From Ceratobasidium sp. AG-K (lineage: Eukaryota > Basidiomycota > Agaricomycetes > Cantharellales > Ceratobasidiaceae): 64,000 bases of DNA. A program made the position numbers and the translations under genes. The number at the start of each line of letters is the position of its first letter. Position 1 is the stretch's first letter. The stretch covers positions 1,736,001 through 1,800,000 of the forward strand of contig JAWNGF010000002.1 of assembly GCA_037039685.1 (NCBI GenBank). Reading direction: 5' to 3'. This document shows positions 22,985 through 35,502 of the stretch, piece after piece. The notes under the pieces were generated by a model, which was not told the DNA's origin, made no database searches, and was given only the letters and a program-made list of their open reading frames with translations.

Positions 22985-24296
22985 TTATAGAGGTTGGTCT
23001 GAGGGTCTTGCAACCCCATCCACGATATCAAACGTACACCACCGTTGCGAGGGCTGCAACCCATATTAGTAACCGGAACGAGGATGAGCAAGGCACCTAC
23101 CCCGACACGCGATCGAAAGATTTCGGCTATATGCGTCTCTCTTTGGCCAGTCTTTCCCAGCGCTGCATCTGCCGTGCTTAGCCATATCGTCGCGTGGGCG
23201 AGAAACGTAAACGTTGGGCCGAGTGCGGGTTTAGCCGTGATTAGCGGAAAGTGCGAGAGGGGGTTCGGGAGGGTTGATGTTGCCGTGCGGTTGATTACCT
23301 GTCCGAGGGTTAGTTGGTGCGTGTGGGGGGAGGAGAGGGCTTACGAGGATGGTTATATTGTGTTCGTGCGCGAGGCGGGCGAGTTGGGACATTGTGCTTG
23401 TCATGGTCGCGTGACCTATTCCGGGTGGGTTTGGGCACGAAGAGGGAGGAGTGAAGTACCTTGGCTCGAGAAACCCGTTATTTGACCGGCGAGGAGGGGC
23501 GTGATGGGGTCGACGGCTATGTATCGAAGCGACGTTTCGGGTGTTTCCTAGCCTAATATAAGTCACGAATGAAATAACAGCTAGAAACGCACCGATAGTG
23601 AAGCTTCGATCGTGTCCAACGTCGATTGGAAGACGTCCGTTTCGAAAGCAAGTACGACTTGGAGGCGGTCAAGGGCGGCGGAAGTGTTGGCTCCCTATCT
23701 CCACTTAGGTAGCGTTGGAAAGCTTAGGCGAAAACTTACGTCGAGTCCGAGAGCTTCACACATTCCCCGTGCGCGTTCGCCTGAAAAGTCGCCAGAACAG
23801 TCGATCCAGAGTGCACTGGCATCGGTGTCGTGGGCGAGTCGCCGCATAACGAGTTGCATGGCAATTGTCTGGAGGCGATTACTTAGGGGTGTTGGATCAT
23901 GGAGTGGGTACGTACTGATTTCCCGCTCCCTGCTGTGCCCGAAATTTCTACTACGTACGGGCCGTAGAGCGCCTCGCCAAGTAAACCGTCAAAGGCTGGG
24001 ACGCCAAGTGCAGTGAATGTTTGAGGTTGCATTTTGTTTATTGTCGAGATTTCCGTTTCGAGTAGTACGTCAGCACGAGTTCCCGGGGCCGCACAAGCTA
24101 CAGCAATTTCATCCTGGAGGGTAATGATATCAGTCGTTAGGATATCTTGCACAGACGCGAGACGAGTCAAGAGATCCGGAAGAGGAGTAAACAAGACATC
24201 GTAAGTAGTTCTGATCCCTGCCGACTCGAGAGCAGGCAGTATATGCGGTTTGGAGACTAGAAGCGGGACGTTCTTGTGGATCGTTCGGATTCGCAT
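22985..24296 (-). CDS. RAD51D-like RecA-family recombination protein
   Basis: ATG 24294-24296 starts an N-terminal helical domain (ILPALESAGIRTTYDVL), followed by FTALGVPAFDGLLG and the Walker A motif GTAGSGKS (about 23,900). Later exons carry ALWIDCSGDFSGERA, then Walker-B-like YIAVDPITPLLAG, then LARLAHEHNITILV-INRT and KPALGPTFTFLAHATIWL. The last block resembles the RAD51D segment LKPALGRSW rather than RAD51/DMC1. The final exon gives PSQRWCTFDIVDG and stops at 22985-22987. RAD51 paralogues of this type (S. pombe Rdl1) help load Rad51 in homologous recombination in the nucleus. XRCC2 is the main alternative. The gene is divergent from the BAP31-like gene across 145 bp. Confidence 0.75.
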
Positions 24297-24441
24297 GGTG
24301 GCGGCGCAGTGGCTATACTCTTGTTAGCGCCGGGCTGTAAATGAGACCCTGGTTGGGTCTGACGTCAGTTATTGCGGACACGTACCGTTGTGACCCTCTG
24401 CTATCCACCACCACTATCTCTGCCCTTGTCAGTTGCCCAAC

Positions 24442-25434
24442 ATGACTATCTACTACAGGTTAGGCGATCCTTTGCTGATGTCGAGTGTTACTGACGCCGA
24501 TGATGGCTAGCCTTACATTCTTGCTCCTTGCCGCTGAGGTAGGCAAACATGGTCTTGTGCTGGATTTATGCTGATTCCGGGTGTCATAGATGGTGACATT
24601 CTGCATACTTGTTATGCCTCTGCCATTTGCCGCGAGGCAGAAACTGTTCAACTTTTTAAGCAACAGCGTGATTGTGGCCAAGATTGCATATGCCCTGAAG
24701 ATTTCATTCATGTAAGTGGTGTAGTTACTCTTCTCGTCACCTTACTCACATTTACGTAGCTTTATAGCCGTATTGTTCGTAGGCAAGTTCATAACCTAAT
24801 AACGAGGCGGATAATATATTAACCTTGAATTATAGACGCCGTACAACGAATGTTGCGTGTGACCGCTGAAGGCCAACAGGCGAAACAGGCTGCGGGAGCT
24901 GCGGATGTCCGAACCGAGACAAACCACGCTGCGAAGAAGTTCTAGTACGTGTTCCTAACCTGTTGGTTCAGGCGTTTCGACTGACTTTGGCGTAGTACTC
25001 AACGCAACATGTACCTCACCGGATTCACTCTGTTCCTTTCCCTTATCCTCACCCGCACCTACTATATCCTTCTCGACCTCATTCACGTCCAGGAGCAATA
25101 TGCTGAACTCAAAAAGGTTGGTTGTCTTGACTGGCGCTTAGGTCCACTTCTGACTTGTGTTTAGCGAACCGATGGCAAGCCTCCCACCAAGGACCAGGCG
25201 GCGGAAATCGCAGAACTCAAGAAGAAGCTTGTGGCCAGTGAGGCTCAGACCCGTGATTTTGGTAAGGATAAGAAGGTTTACTTGGTTCTGGCATCGGTAC
25301 GGAACACAATACTTATATTCATACTTGCAGAAACTTTGAAGAAGCAAGCCAAGCAACAAGCCACCGAGTATGATCGCCTGGCAACCGAGTTGAACAAGGC
25401 GACTGGACAGGTGTCGAATAAGAAGTCTGATTGA
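24442..25434 (+). CDS. BAP31/Yet-type ER membrane chaperone-like protein
   Basis: The start ATGACTATCTAC lies in a short first exon followed by further short exons. The product begins MTIYYSLTFLLLAAEMVTF and has three hydrophobic helices in the first 140 residues, as in BAP31 and yeast Yet1/Yet3. Then come a lumenal/cytosolic loop with NMYLTGFTLFLSL and a Lys/Glu/Ala coiled coil (AAEIAELKKKLVASEAQ, KQATEYDRLATELNKA). The last residues are KKSD, a dilysine KKXX ER-retrieval signal. These proteins sort and retain membrane proteins in the ER. All exon joins are in frame, and the length (about 205 aa) fits the family. Confidence 0.9.
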
Positions 25435-25604
25435 ACGATACAAGTTAAATAAGGACATAACATACATTTTCATCTGCGTTTGTAACTCTATTTGTGGAGA
25501 AATATATCTTGCAACGTCCGAGTCTGTAATTGCACGCATGAAGTCACTTGGTACAAACAATCACACATCACTGTAAACATGCAACGGATCGAGCCAACTG
25601 AACC

Positions 25605-28332
25605 ATGTCCACACCTCCTGCTCGCAATGTCTATACAATTCGTCCCCTTCCATCTGGAAGTGGAACCAGGGGATCACTGTCGTCATCGATTTCTATGGGA
25701 CCGCATGGCCTTGTTCACTCCTTGCTAGCTGCCTCCCCAACCCCGCCTACGCGTCACCATCTGGATGCAAACGCGTCGACTCTAAGCGCTTCTCCTCGGA
25801 CTTCCCGTATCAGGCGCGACTTTACCAGTCTGGGAAGGCACCCTCTAGCCAATGATGGAGATGAGGACACTACGTTTGGCGACGACGACGAGAGTCCCGA
25901 TGACTGGACAATTGTAGACAAACTCCGTATGTGGAGGCACGACGCGATGATGCAGCATCTGTACGATACGGCCATATTCTGGGGTGACAAGGTATTAACC
26001 TGGACTGGTATGCACTTTGGAAATGACTCTCATCGATAATTCTAACCTTCACATAGGGGACCCCAACGATGCATTCTGGCTAGCTCAGACCCATTTCCTG
26101 ACCAACCAATATTCACGAGCGGAGCGATTGTTGACTCGACCCTTTAACTTTTCCGCGGCTGCTACTCGGACCACCCAAGGAGCGGGAGAACAGCCCCTAG
26201 ATATGATCCAGGGCGAAGGCGTATCAAGATTGGTTGACGTGAGCGTGGCGTGCCGGTATTTGGCTGCTCAGTGCCAAGTAAGTGGCCATGGCTCTGCTAA
26301 ATGACACGTCCTAAGCCTCAATAGGTCAAGTCGGGGAACTGGACCGAGGCGATGGAAATGCTAGGCGACTCGAATCCGTTTGCTGGGTCCTGTCAGTGCC
26401 TTTTGTGCATCTGCTACATTTTCTCTGACTATGTGTACTTAGCCAACTCGGGTTCGAAAATACCCAACTCGGACGGCGGTATCAAGGTCGAGGCGTCTAT
26501 GTGTTACCTTCGCGGGTTGCTCATGTTACGCCTCAATCGCGCAGATCGCGCAAAAGAGTGCCTCTTGGAAGCACTCGCACTAGATGTTAAATGCTACGAG
26601 GCGTTTGAATTGCTGGTTGGTGGCGAAATGATGGGCATTGACGAAGGTCGGTTGCAGTTGGGATTGACTAAGAACAAGGCTAAACCAGTTGTTCGCAGAA
26701 TGGACGCTTATTGAAGGACTGGCTTATCGCGAGCAGGCACAAGAACAGGCCGAGTTTGTAAGGCTGATGTACACGACACGTTTAAAAAAGGTACAGTTGA
26801 TCTCGGCTGATCTCTGCCATACTCACTCCCCGTGTAGTTCAAGCATTCAGCGGAGATAGATGCAGCTCGTCAGCGGCTAATGGACGAGTACAACTTGGCC
26901 GAGAACCCAGATGTCATGTTTGGTCATGCCGACTCACTATATGCTCAGTATCGATGGGCGGATTGTTTCGCAATCACTTCTCGGTACGTACGTTCTCTCG
27001 GTCTACTCTACCATCTTAATGTGCGTATCGCAGCATCCTAGATCTAGAAGCTGTCCATCCCTCGACACTGCCCCTCCATCTGGCATGTATGGCCGCATTG
27101 CCCCACCTTCACAGTCGCCTATTCTTGCTCGCCCATGAACTGGTCGCCCACGAGCCCGATTCTCCGAGTAGCTGGTATGCCGTTGGTTTATGGTACATGG
27201 CTGTAAAACGCTACGGGGAGGCCAAGAAATACTTCTCGTGAGGATTCTGGGTTGCACCCGCCGGATATGAATCTCATCATGAATCCAGGAAAACATCCCT
27301 AATGGATCCTCGGTTCGGTCCCGCTTGGATTGCGTTTGCACATGCATTTGCGTATGAAGGCGAACACGACCAAGCCATCGTTGCATACTCTACAAGTGCT
27401 CGTTTATTCCCTGGGTGCGTGATCCGTCATCTGTATGCATAATATCACCCTTGACTAATATGGCCATCCTGTTTGCCCAACGTTCGCTTAACTACTGGCC
27501 TTGTATTTGGATCCTGTAGATCTCATCTGCCTCAGTTGTTTATCGGAATGGAGCACATTCAACTGTCAAACATGCAACTCGCCGAGTCTCATTTGGCAGC
27601 CTCCGCGGCGCTGTGCGATTCGGACCCGATTTTATTCAATGAACTTGGGGTTGTCGCATACGAAAATCGGAGGCGAGTGAAATTATCATCTGTTCGTTAT
27701 TGATTGTCAACTGGAGCGCAAGCAGGTACGATGAGGCGCTCAGGCACTTTTCAAATGCTGCCGCCCGCGCAGGTGATGTCCGCGGATCCCAGACGATGTG
27801 GGCAACACTGTATTTGAATCAAGCCCATGCTTTTCGAAAGATGGGGTGAGTTGGGTTTGTTTGGTCAGGCTCGCCTTTGCTAAAGTTATGCTTTGAAGCC
27901 GAATGCAAGATGCCAAGGCAGGATATATGCGTGTACTCGAGATTGAACCGAGGCATGCAGTTGCGATCGCAAGTCTAGGGATTACACATCATTTACTCTA
28001 TGAGCTGGGTGATGCCATAACGCGATATCACGAGGTATGCAATGTGTTTCTCTCATCAAGAATGGTCTTGAGATGCTTGACATTTAGGCCTGGCCATTGA
28101 GCCACTTGCTGCGCATGTCGTCGATTTACTCAACAATGCGCTTCACGCAAACGCGGATATGCCAATTCATTTTATTCGTGGGCTCAGCACAGACGAGGAA
28201 TGGCAAGCGGCGATGGAACGCCGGAAGCGGGCTACAGAAGACCATACCCGAGCCCAGCAGGAGAATTCAAACGCGGCCAATTTGAGTGGGATTTCTGAAG
28301 GCGATAGCTCGGCCATGGATTTGGTTTCGTAG
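25605..28332 (+). CDS. CDC16: Anaphase-promoting complex subunit CDC16/Cut9/APC6
   Basis: An unstructured Ser/Pro-rich N-terminus is followed by [20 protein letters not shown] and [17 protein letters not shown], the N-terminal CDC16 dimer region. A long series of TPR helices follows: ANLSQ-type [104 protein letters not shown] and [20 protein letters not shown]. This order is that of the APC/C TPR subunit that drives mitotic cyclin and securin ubiquitination. The C-terminus after the TPRs is charged and ends at TAG 28330-28332. Several 50-60 nt introns are removed in frame; the one after MMGIDE contains a stretch that also reads open. Confidence 0.9.
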
Positions 28333-28378
28333 ATATTTTGCGAAAACCTAATCAATTATTCTACGGAGGTAAAGTTAT

Positions 28379-28820
28379 TCACCACCACACATAGGATTTC
28401 AATCCCCTTGGCTGTAGGGCGACATGAGCAACGCGATCCAGTGATAAGTATGCCTCCTCCAATCTTGCACAGCACTGGCGAAGCTCCGTTAATTGCTGGC
28501 TGCAATGCGTTTAAGGCGTGGCGAATGCGTGTCTGAAACAAGTCTAAAGGCCCCTGGATATCCTCGAGGCGAGCAGCTTCGTAGTGCCAGTTCTAGATGA
28601 GGACTTCCTTTGGCTTGGGGGCCCCTACCTTTGAAGGGCAACATTGGGAGTGGGCTAGCACTCCCAGGGATCGACCCCTAGTAGCGGTTGGATGAATAGT
28701 GCTGTCGCGACCGTCAACTGAGCATGGGTTGCGCTGAGCGAAAATTGAAGGGGATGTCGCGCTCGCCCTCAGTGATTTGGCACGATTGCTGATGGCTTCG
28801 GAACATGCCCACATGCACAT
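28379..28820 (-). CDS. Small unknown protein
   Basis: I do not recognise it. A three-exon model, 28820-28629, 28592-28540 and 28499-28379, gives 121 aa. The last exon is the most protein-like: QLTELRQCCARLEEAYLSLD then HVALQPRGLKSYVWW and stop. This is a helical C-terminus with an aromatic end. The second exon adds NWHYEAARLEDIQGPLD. The second intron uses a weak GTTTCA donor, and in the first exon another frame also looks protein-like, so the 5' half is uncertain. The gene ends 46 bp from the convergent CDC16 stop and lies just upstream of the Sec14-like gene. Confidence 0.4.
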
Positions 28821-28939
28821 AGAAGGTCAATGGAACAAGCTCCGTCGCGGCGAAAAAGTCAATCAGCGCTTGAGGCAGCTTGCTTTATAACGCCCCAAGT
28901 TGGCTATTTGAATTACGCCCACTCACTCTCTCCTCAACG

Positions 28940-30340
28940 ATGCCGGTTCATGTAACTTCGTCCCCCCCTGCCGCGCCTGAAATCAATCCAGCTCCAAGAC
29001 TGAACGAAGAAGAAGAAAAGACCTACGGGATCATTCTCAAGCACTACAGCAATCCTTCTTATGTAATTCCGAGTGTCGACGCGTCCAAGGCGGCCTTGAC
29101 CGAGGAAGAAAAGTTATGGCTGGTATGCTATTTGGAATCGAATCACCGTACCCATTTGCTAATCTAAGCTCAAAGACGCGTGAATGCTTGTTGCGATAGT
29201 AGGTTTACCCAACCGTTCCACCGACTGGACTTAACAATATCCTATAGTCTGAGGGCGTCGAAATGGGTACTAGCCACTACGATCACGAGGTTGGACGACA
29301 CGCTCAGATGGAGGAGGGAGTATGGACTTTACGACTTGATAACTCCCGAGTACGTGGAGCCCGAGGTACGCCATGAGAACGTTGCTTCGTGGCAACAATG
29401 CTTATTTTTGGTGGCGAATTCAGTCCTTGACCGGCAAAGAACAGCTCGCGGGTTACGATGTCCAGCGACGACCTGCGCTATACATGATGCCGTCAAGGCA
29501 GAACACGGAAGAATCTCCTCGCCAATTGCAGTTTGCAGTATGGATGCTAGAGCGTGCCGTCGACCTCATGGGTCCTGGGGTAGAGTATGCTGTCTGCGCA
29601 GGGAATTCCGTGTGGAGACTAACACCGCCATTTAGGAACCTTGACCTCCTGATTAACTTTGCGGACCGAGCCAAGAACCCCGCGCTTGGAACAGCGAGAA
29701 CAGTACGGGCGGCCTGTTTGGTTTTGTCTCACACCCTTAATAATTCTTTTCCACAGATGCTCAGCATTCTACAGAACCACTATCCAGAGCGTCTAGGTCT
29801 TGCCGTAATAATAAATGTTCCGATGCTGGTCAACCTGTTCTTCAAAGCTATTATGCCATTCGTAGATCCTAGTGCGTAGCAAATAGGTGAAATCAAACTA
29901 CAATCTAACACTCCACTTGCATAGTTACTCGCGCCAAAGTCAAGTTTAACCCAAGGGTTATTGAAGATGGTTTATTTGACAGGACCGAGGTGATGAAAGA
30001 GTGGGGTGGGGAGCTTGTAAGTATTTAATCAACCTCAAGTCAAGATGTTATTATACTTAATTGGCTTTAGGACTTCGTCTATGAACACGAGAAAAGTTGG
30101 TCAGCACTGGTGGAACTATGTGACTCAACCCGAGCCGAAAGAAAGGAGCGATGGCACAAACTAGGGGGTTCGGTCGGCTTAAGTGAATGGGATATCAAGG
30201 GAGGCGCCCCTCAGCCCCAGATGCAGGCAGTCGCCAACGGGGCCGCGAATCACGATGATAATTTGGTGAATGATACTAAAGGCCCCGGTGCTGGATACGA
30301 ACCGCCAGACATCAAGAACGAGACGCCGGTCTTGGTTTGA
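28940..30340 (+). CDS. Sec14-like CRAL-TRIO phosphatidylinositol transfer protein
   Basis: The CRAL-TRIO N-terminal helices (EEKLWLSLRASKWVLA, TRLDDTLRWRREYGL) are followed by the lipid-binding domain: GYDVQRRPALYMMPSRQNTE, NLDLLINFADRAKNPALGTA, MLSILQNHYPERLGLAVIIN, and MLVNLFFKAIMPFVDP. The tail is polar and ends in NETPVLV at TGA 30338-30340. Such proteins move phosphatidylinositol between membranes and support Golgi and plasma-membrane lipid signalling. Six or more short introns are removed in frame. ATG 28940 is the first in frame and gives the usual start before the CRAL-TRIO N domain. Confidence 0.88.
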
Positions 30341-30710
30341 TGTTGGCACTGTGGGCCCGCATTTCTCTGTGCATGTGCTTTCCTCATGTTTTCCGTATTA
30401 TTGCTTGGTTAATCCGACTAGATGGTTGTTTGTTTTTATCCCTGGGCGCTGCAGTAATACCTAATCACCTTCGCTCGATCCGGGTTGTTTGCCCCACTGT
30501 GTAGATCAGATCGGGATACTCTTCGGGCCTAGCACGTGTTGATTTGTAGCTAACGGAAGCGATATGCATCTTGGCTAAGTCCCAAACGGCCGCCCAGTTG
30601 TTGTATATAATGCCTGGCCAGGAAGGTATCTCATTTTCCCCCCGTTGGCCGCGACACGAGTTTTTCGTAATTGTATTCCTTCGAAGCCTGATCAACGAGG
30701 TTAGAGCCCG

Positions 30711-32152
30711 ATGGATACCGGAACGTTCGGGCTGCATTCTGCAACTAACAAACCAATCATAGCAGTGTGCGGGGCGACAGGTATTGCTTCTGCATTGTTC
30801 TGTTGTTCCACTTGTCTGACCTTGTTTTCATTTCAAGGGCTTCAAGGAGGGAGTGTCGTGAATCACCTCTTGCAAGACGGAAGGTTCGCAGTGCGGGCTA
30901 TAACTCGGAAGCCAACTGGGTTTCGGGCCAAAGGTTAACACGGTACACATCAGCTGATTGACGTACGACTGACTACAACTCCTTTTTGCATTTCCAGAGC
31001 TTATGCGCGCTGGAGCCACCGTTGTGGAAGCCAACTTTGATAACTTGGCGTCCCTCTGTGGCGCATTTGAGGGTAGGATCTTTGAGACCATTCGTAACGA
31101 CTTAACCTAATATGTCCTCGACCGGATACCTAAGGATGTTACGGCGCCTTTGGTATGACCGACTATTTCGAGGCATTTGATAAGGAGGCCCAACAGGGCA
31201 TCAATATCATTGAGGCGGCCAAGGCGGCCAAACTCAAACACCTGGTTACGAGGTACGCAGGCCTAGTCGACCCGATATCAAGGAGATCGGATAATTGACG
31301 AACCAACAGTAGTGTGGCTCCTCGCGTTGAAAGTCCCGAACTTGATGCATGCAACTTCAAGTAAGTTCGAATTACGCCCTTCCGTTAGTCGATTACCTAC
31401 CATGCGTTGAAGGACGATCATATATGAACACCTTAAACAATCTGGCGTCCCCTACACCGCTTTTATGGCCACTTTCTACTATGGAAACGTTTTCCTGCTT
31501 AATCTCCTTACTAAAACCCATGACGGGAGTTGGATTTTAAAGTTTCCATTTCCCGCCGACGTCCCAATACCTTGCCTGTCGCCTAAGGATATTGGCGCTT
31601 ACGTGAGGACCAGTTCTGACATTCATCCTACAAGGAAACTGAACCCGTATCCCCAGGTGCTAGCCGCGTTTACCAGCCCTTCAGAGTGGATCGGTAACGA
31701 AATGCGAGTTTGCAACGAGCTGAATACCTTACGGCAGTTTGCAGATATATTTACCGAGGTGACCGGGTGAGGAGTTCAAACGCGAAGGTATTAAACTTTT
31801 ACTTAAAGACTTTATAACAGCATCGATGTCAAGGTTTATGAATCAACAAGAGATGAATTCTTTGCCCTAGAGCACTCTCCGTATGTCATAGACGCATGGG
31901 GAATGTAAGTATGACCCGAAGTGCCACACACAGGAGCAGACTATTGACTGGCATCACAGATTCAAATTCTTCATCGACGACTTCGACGGGGGGAATAAAT
32001 TTATGTCACCCGAACTCACATCAAAGCTTTATCCCGCGAAACAAACATGGCGCGATTTCCTAATTGAGCACCGCCAGGTTCCTGCTCCCCAGCCTCTGAT
32101 GATTGAGTGTTTCCACACCCGAGAGCGATTTGGTGACTTCGATCGCATGTGA
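30711..32152 (+). CDS. NmrA-like NAD(P)-binding protein
   Basis: The N-terminus NKPIIAVCGATGLQGGSVV forms a Rossmann fold with G-A-T-G-x-x-G-G, created by splicing the first intron. Next come AVRAITRKPTGFRAKELMRA, GATVVEANFDNLASL, GCYGAFGMTDYFEAF and AAKAAKLKHLVTSSV, all standard NmrA/HSCARG blocks. The C-terminal half (KFPFPADVPIPCLSPKDIGA and on) is the substrate-like domain. NmrA relatives sense the NAD(P) redox state and regulate transcription factors or act as reductases; the S-x-x-x-Y catalytic motif of true short-chain dehydrogenases is not evident. It ends at TGA 32150-32152 and converges on the PFK gene 153 bp away. Confidence 0.88.
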
Positions 32153-32305
32153 GGCCCTGTACCCCCTGGCTTGTTACAGAATTATCGCTGCTAAGTTCTG
32201 GCATACAATTCAATGGTTATTCACAATCTATATCATTCTGTATTTCTGTTTCATCTGGGCAGTCTGCAATACTAACCCTGTCATACTAAACCCCAAAATG
32301 TGTGT

Positions 32306-35294
32306 TTACTTCCCTAAGCTCCCCTCTAATAACTCCGTCCTACCACCCAATGTCTCGGTCAATTGCTTGATGTTGGCCCACCATGGATTCTTTCCAATGC
32401 GCTTCTTCATATCTGCATGTTGAACCATCTCGTGTACCGGGGTGAGTTTGATGCTAGTTCCTTGGATGGTGATGACCGCTGCGCTCTCTGGCGGCGCACG
32501 ACGCGTGCGAGACGATGCGTGTTGCTCTAAAAACTTCATACACTTGATTGAGAGCCTGACGGCGCGAGCCCGATCGATAGGAGATGGAATACCACCCTGG
32601 AGGGTATGCCCTAGTGAGGCAGACCGCGAGTCAAAGAGCCCCCGTCCTTCTTCTGCCAGGACTTTAGTAACCACATCTGTGGTGTACACGCTCGAAGCCT
32701 TCTCGCTCCTGCGATCAGGTTAGTCTGCAGCCACCAAACTGCGCATATATGGACACGCACAATATAACCAAACGTCCTTCAGATTTACCCTTGACGTCTA
32801 GGGCGTACCGTGTCTTCAAGAAATTCACATCTGTGCGGAGCAGATCCAGGTTGATCCCAACCTCCGGCGTGTAAACGACTGCTGCGCCCACCGCCAAAGC
32901 ACCCATGGTTGCAAGATACCCGCATTGACCTCCCTGTGTCTCGACGACAAACACCCGATTACGATTGGCTTGTGCACTCTGCTTGATGGAGTCGCAAGCA
33001 TTCACCAGTGCATTCAAGCTTGTGTCACTGCCGAGACTAAACTCGGTCAATGGCACATTGTTGCTGATGGTGGCTGGGAGATGAACCATTGGGATATTGA
33101 AAGCGGGGTAGTTATCGCGGCCCTTCTCAAGAATAAGCAACGCCGAAAAGGCTTCAAAGCCTCCAATCATAAACAGGGCGTCAAACTTGTGGCCTTGGAA
33201 TTTGGACGCAACGGCTCCTAGGTCAAGGTTGGGCAGTGTGCGGTTCGTACCGAGTTCGGAGCCGCCACGGGTCATCCAATTGTCAACGCGGAGCCATGAG
33301 AGCTGGGTAACGCTATCTTCGAGTAACCCTACAAAGCCGTTGTTGATGGCCAAAGGCGCGTGTCCCCGTTCTAAGCAATACCGTACCGCGGCGCGTGTGG
33401 CAGCATTCATTCCTCCCGCGGGGGCACCCATGCTAAAGCACGTTAGTCCGTTCTCGCGAGTAGATATATGCCGCTTACTGGATAATTCCAATGCGGAGCC
33501 TCTAAATATGTGTCAGGCGTGCCATAGCAAACGGAAGTATACCCAACAGACCTTTGATTCGGGTAGCTTGATACCAGCATCGAGGGCGGACGTCAACAAG
33601 AACGCGTCGAGATAGTCCTTGAACTCAGGATCTCGAAGGGACATTGCCTTTGCAAAATCCTTCTCGCCGATTGCTTTTGCAACTGCTTGGGTCTACATAG
33701 TATATATACACTAATTGCATATTATAACGTTGGTGTGACTCACCAGTTCAACCGCCTTCATCAGGGGCTGCCTCGTGATTTGATTCTCACTAATGCCGAT
33801 CATATAAGAAGGAGTTTCAGGAGTTGCTTCCAGCAATGCATCAACTGCTTCGACGCCTTGAAGCGTCGGCTAATTAAATAAAGGTTAGATTACATACATA
33901 GTTTTGGCATTTTATACGCACAAGAATTCGGTCAAAGGCACACGGCGTGCCGCCACGTTGAGTGTGTCCGAGCGTTGTGACGCGGGTGTCGAGTCCAAGA
34001 CGCTCCGAGAGGACGTTCTTGACATATTCGGGTTTGATAGGGTTAAGATCGCGATCGTGGGCTCCTTCAGCAATAATCACAATGGTTTTGCGTTTACCAA
34101 CTTGACGATGCTGTATTAGCACACATACTGACTTAGTGTTATGTTGCTATGTGCGGCTTCCTTATACTTACGCTCTTGATAATCTCGCACATGTCATCCT
34201 CCCATGGCTGCGCCTCTGGCGGATGTTCGGGAATAAAGATGAAGTCTGCTCCTGCACTATGGACATAGTCGGATCCATATACAAAGTTCCAATGACAATT
34301 TAGCTTACCTCACCCCAGCAAGCAGTGCTAGCCAGCCACAATGACGACCCATGACCTCTACAACGAACGCGCGTGAGTGGGACGAGGCGGTCGAATTGAT
34401 GTTGTCGATGGCCTCGCAAATTCTATGGAGTGCAGTTGGTGCGCCTATGGTAAGATCGGTCATGGCCATGTCATTGTCGATAGATCCGACAAGGCCGACT
34501 ATCTTCAGGTGTCCATATAGCTTTGATTGCTCCTCGGTGATTCGTCCTAGATGCAATTATTACTCACAGAAATGCAGCGCATGATCAGTTCGACCTGCCT
34601 TGTTGGAGCAGACCCGAAACAAGCTCAGGCCACTCTGCCCGCAACCTGTCGGCTCCGGTTAGAGATCCATCACCACCGCATATAACGAGCGCATCGATCC
34701 CCTCCTTGATTAGATTGAACGCCGCAGTCATTCGCCCTTCTATGGTGCGAAAGGCAGCACATCGGGCAGTGCCAATCAATGTTCCGCCCTACGTTCAACA
34801 GTTAACTGAGCCAAAACTAGGGTCTAATGGCAATTCTGCTTGCCTCTCCCATCCACCCGCGGACATCATCCCATCCAACTTTGATAATGTATCGCCCCTT
34901 GAGTGTCTTCTTATCGGGTCGATCCTCCGCATCTCCCTCGCCCTGCTTGAACAACTCTCCGTCTCCGAATCTCAAACTCTTCACAAAAGACAGATCCGCA
35001 ACCCCTTGAGGAACTTGACCAGCCATGCAATCCTCAAGGGCCACGGCTGGAGGTGCATCTTCGGCGTTTCCGCGAACAAGACCTTCGTACCCCTCACGAA
35101 CAACCCACATCTCGCAACCCCTGTATTAGCAGAGACATAGATGGTTGAGACGCTAACAGTAGTTAGGACCGATAGGCGTACTTGGAGATCCCTCCTTTCA
35201 CGACTGCTCGGACTGCTGCATTCATCCCGGCACTATCTCCGCCTGATGTTAACACAGCGATCTTGAACTTCTTCTTGGCGGTTGGGTCGGCCAT
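32306..35294 (-). CDS. PFK: ATP-dependent 6-phosphofructokinase, eukaryotic tandem type
   Basis: It phosphorylates fructose 6-phosphate in glycolysis. The N-half has [20 protein letters not shown], the ATP loop [11 protein letters not shown], catalytic [20 protein letters not shown], substrate motif [14 protein letters not shown] and [14 protein letters not shown]. The C-half repeats the fold in diverged, allosteric form: [49 protein letters not shown] and [12 protein letters not shown]. The product lacks the ~200-residue N-terminal extension of Saccharomyces Pfk1/Pfk2, starting directly at [10 protein letters not shown]. At least ten short introns occur. The stop is at 32306-32308. It shares a 208-bp divergent promoter with the WSS1-like gene. 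Confidence 0.93.
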
Positions 35295-35502
35295 GGTGAA
35301 TGCGCAAAGCCGGAGGGTTGAGGAGAAGGGTTAGTTCTAGGGGAAGGGTTATGTGAAGTAGCAGGTGCTGATTTATAGCGCAGCTTGGCCGGGTGTGGGA
35401 TTCAGCAGCTCCATCTCTCAATCGTGGGAAATGGGATTGCCGCCGGCACGTCACATCACGTGGCCGGTCGCGTTCGCATCTTTGACCGGCGCGCTTCTGT
35501 CA
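35295..35502. promoter_or_regulatory. Divergent promoter of PFK and the WSS1-like gene
   Basis: 208 bp separate the two start codons. An ATG-less open frame runs into it from the WSS1 side, but no start codon supports extending that gene. Confidence 0.4.

Noticed and set aside
35365..35502. Upstream extension of the WSS1-like protein
   Set aside because: The frame is open but has no ATG before 35503, and the extra residues do not fit the WLM domain.
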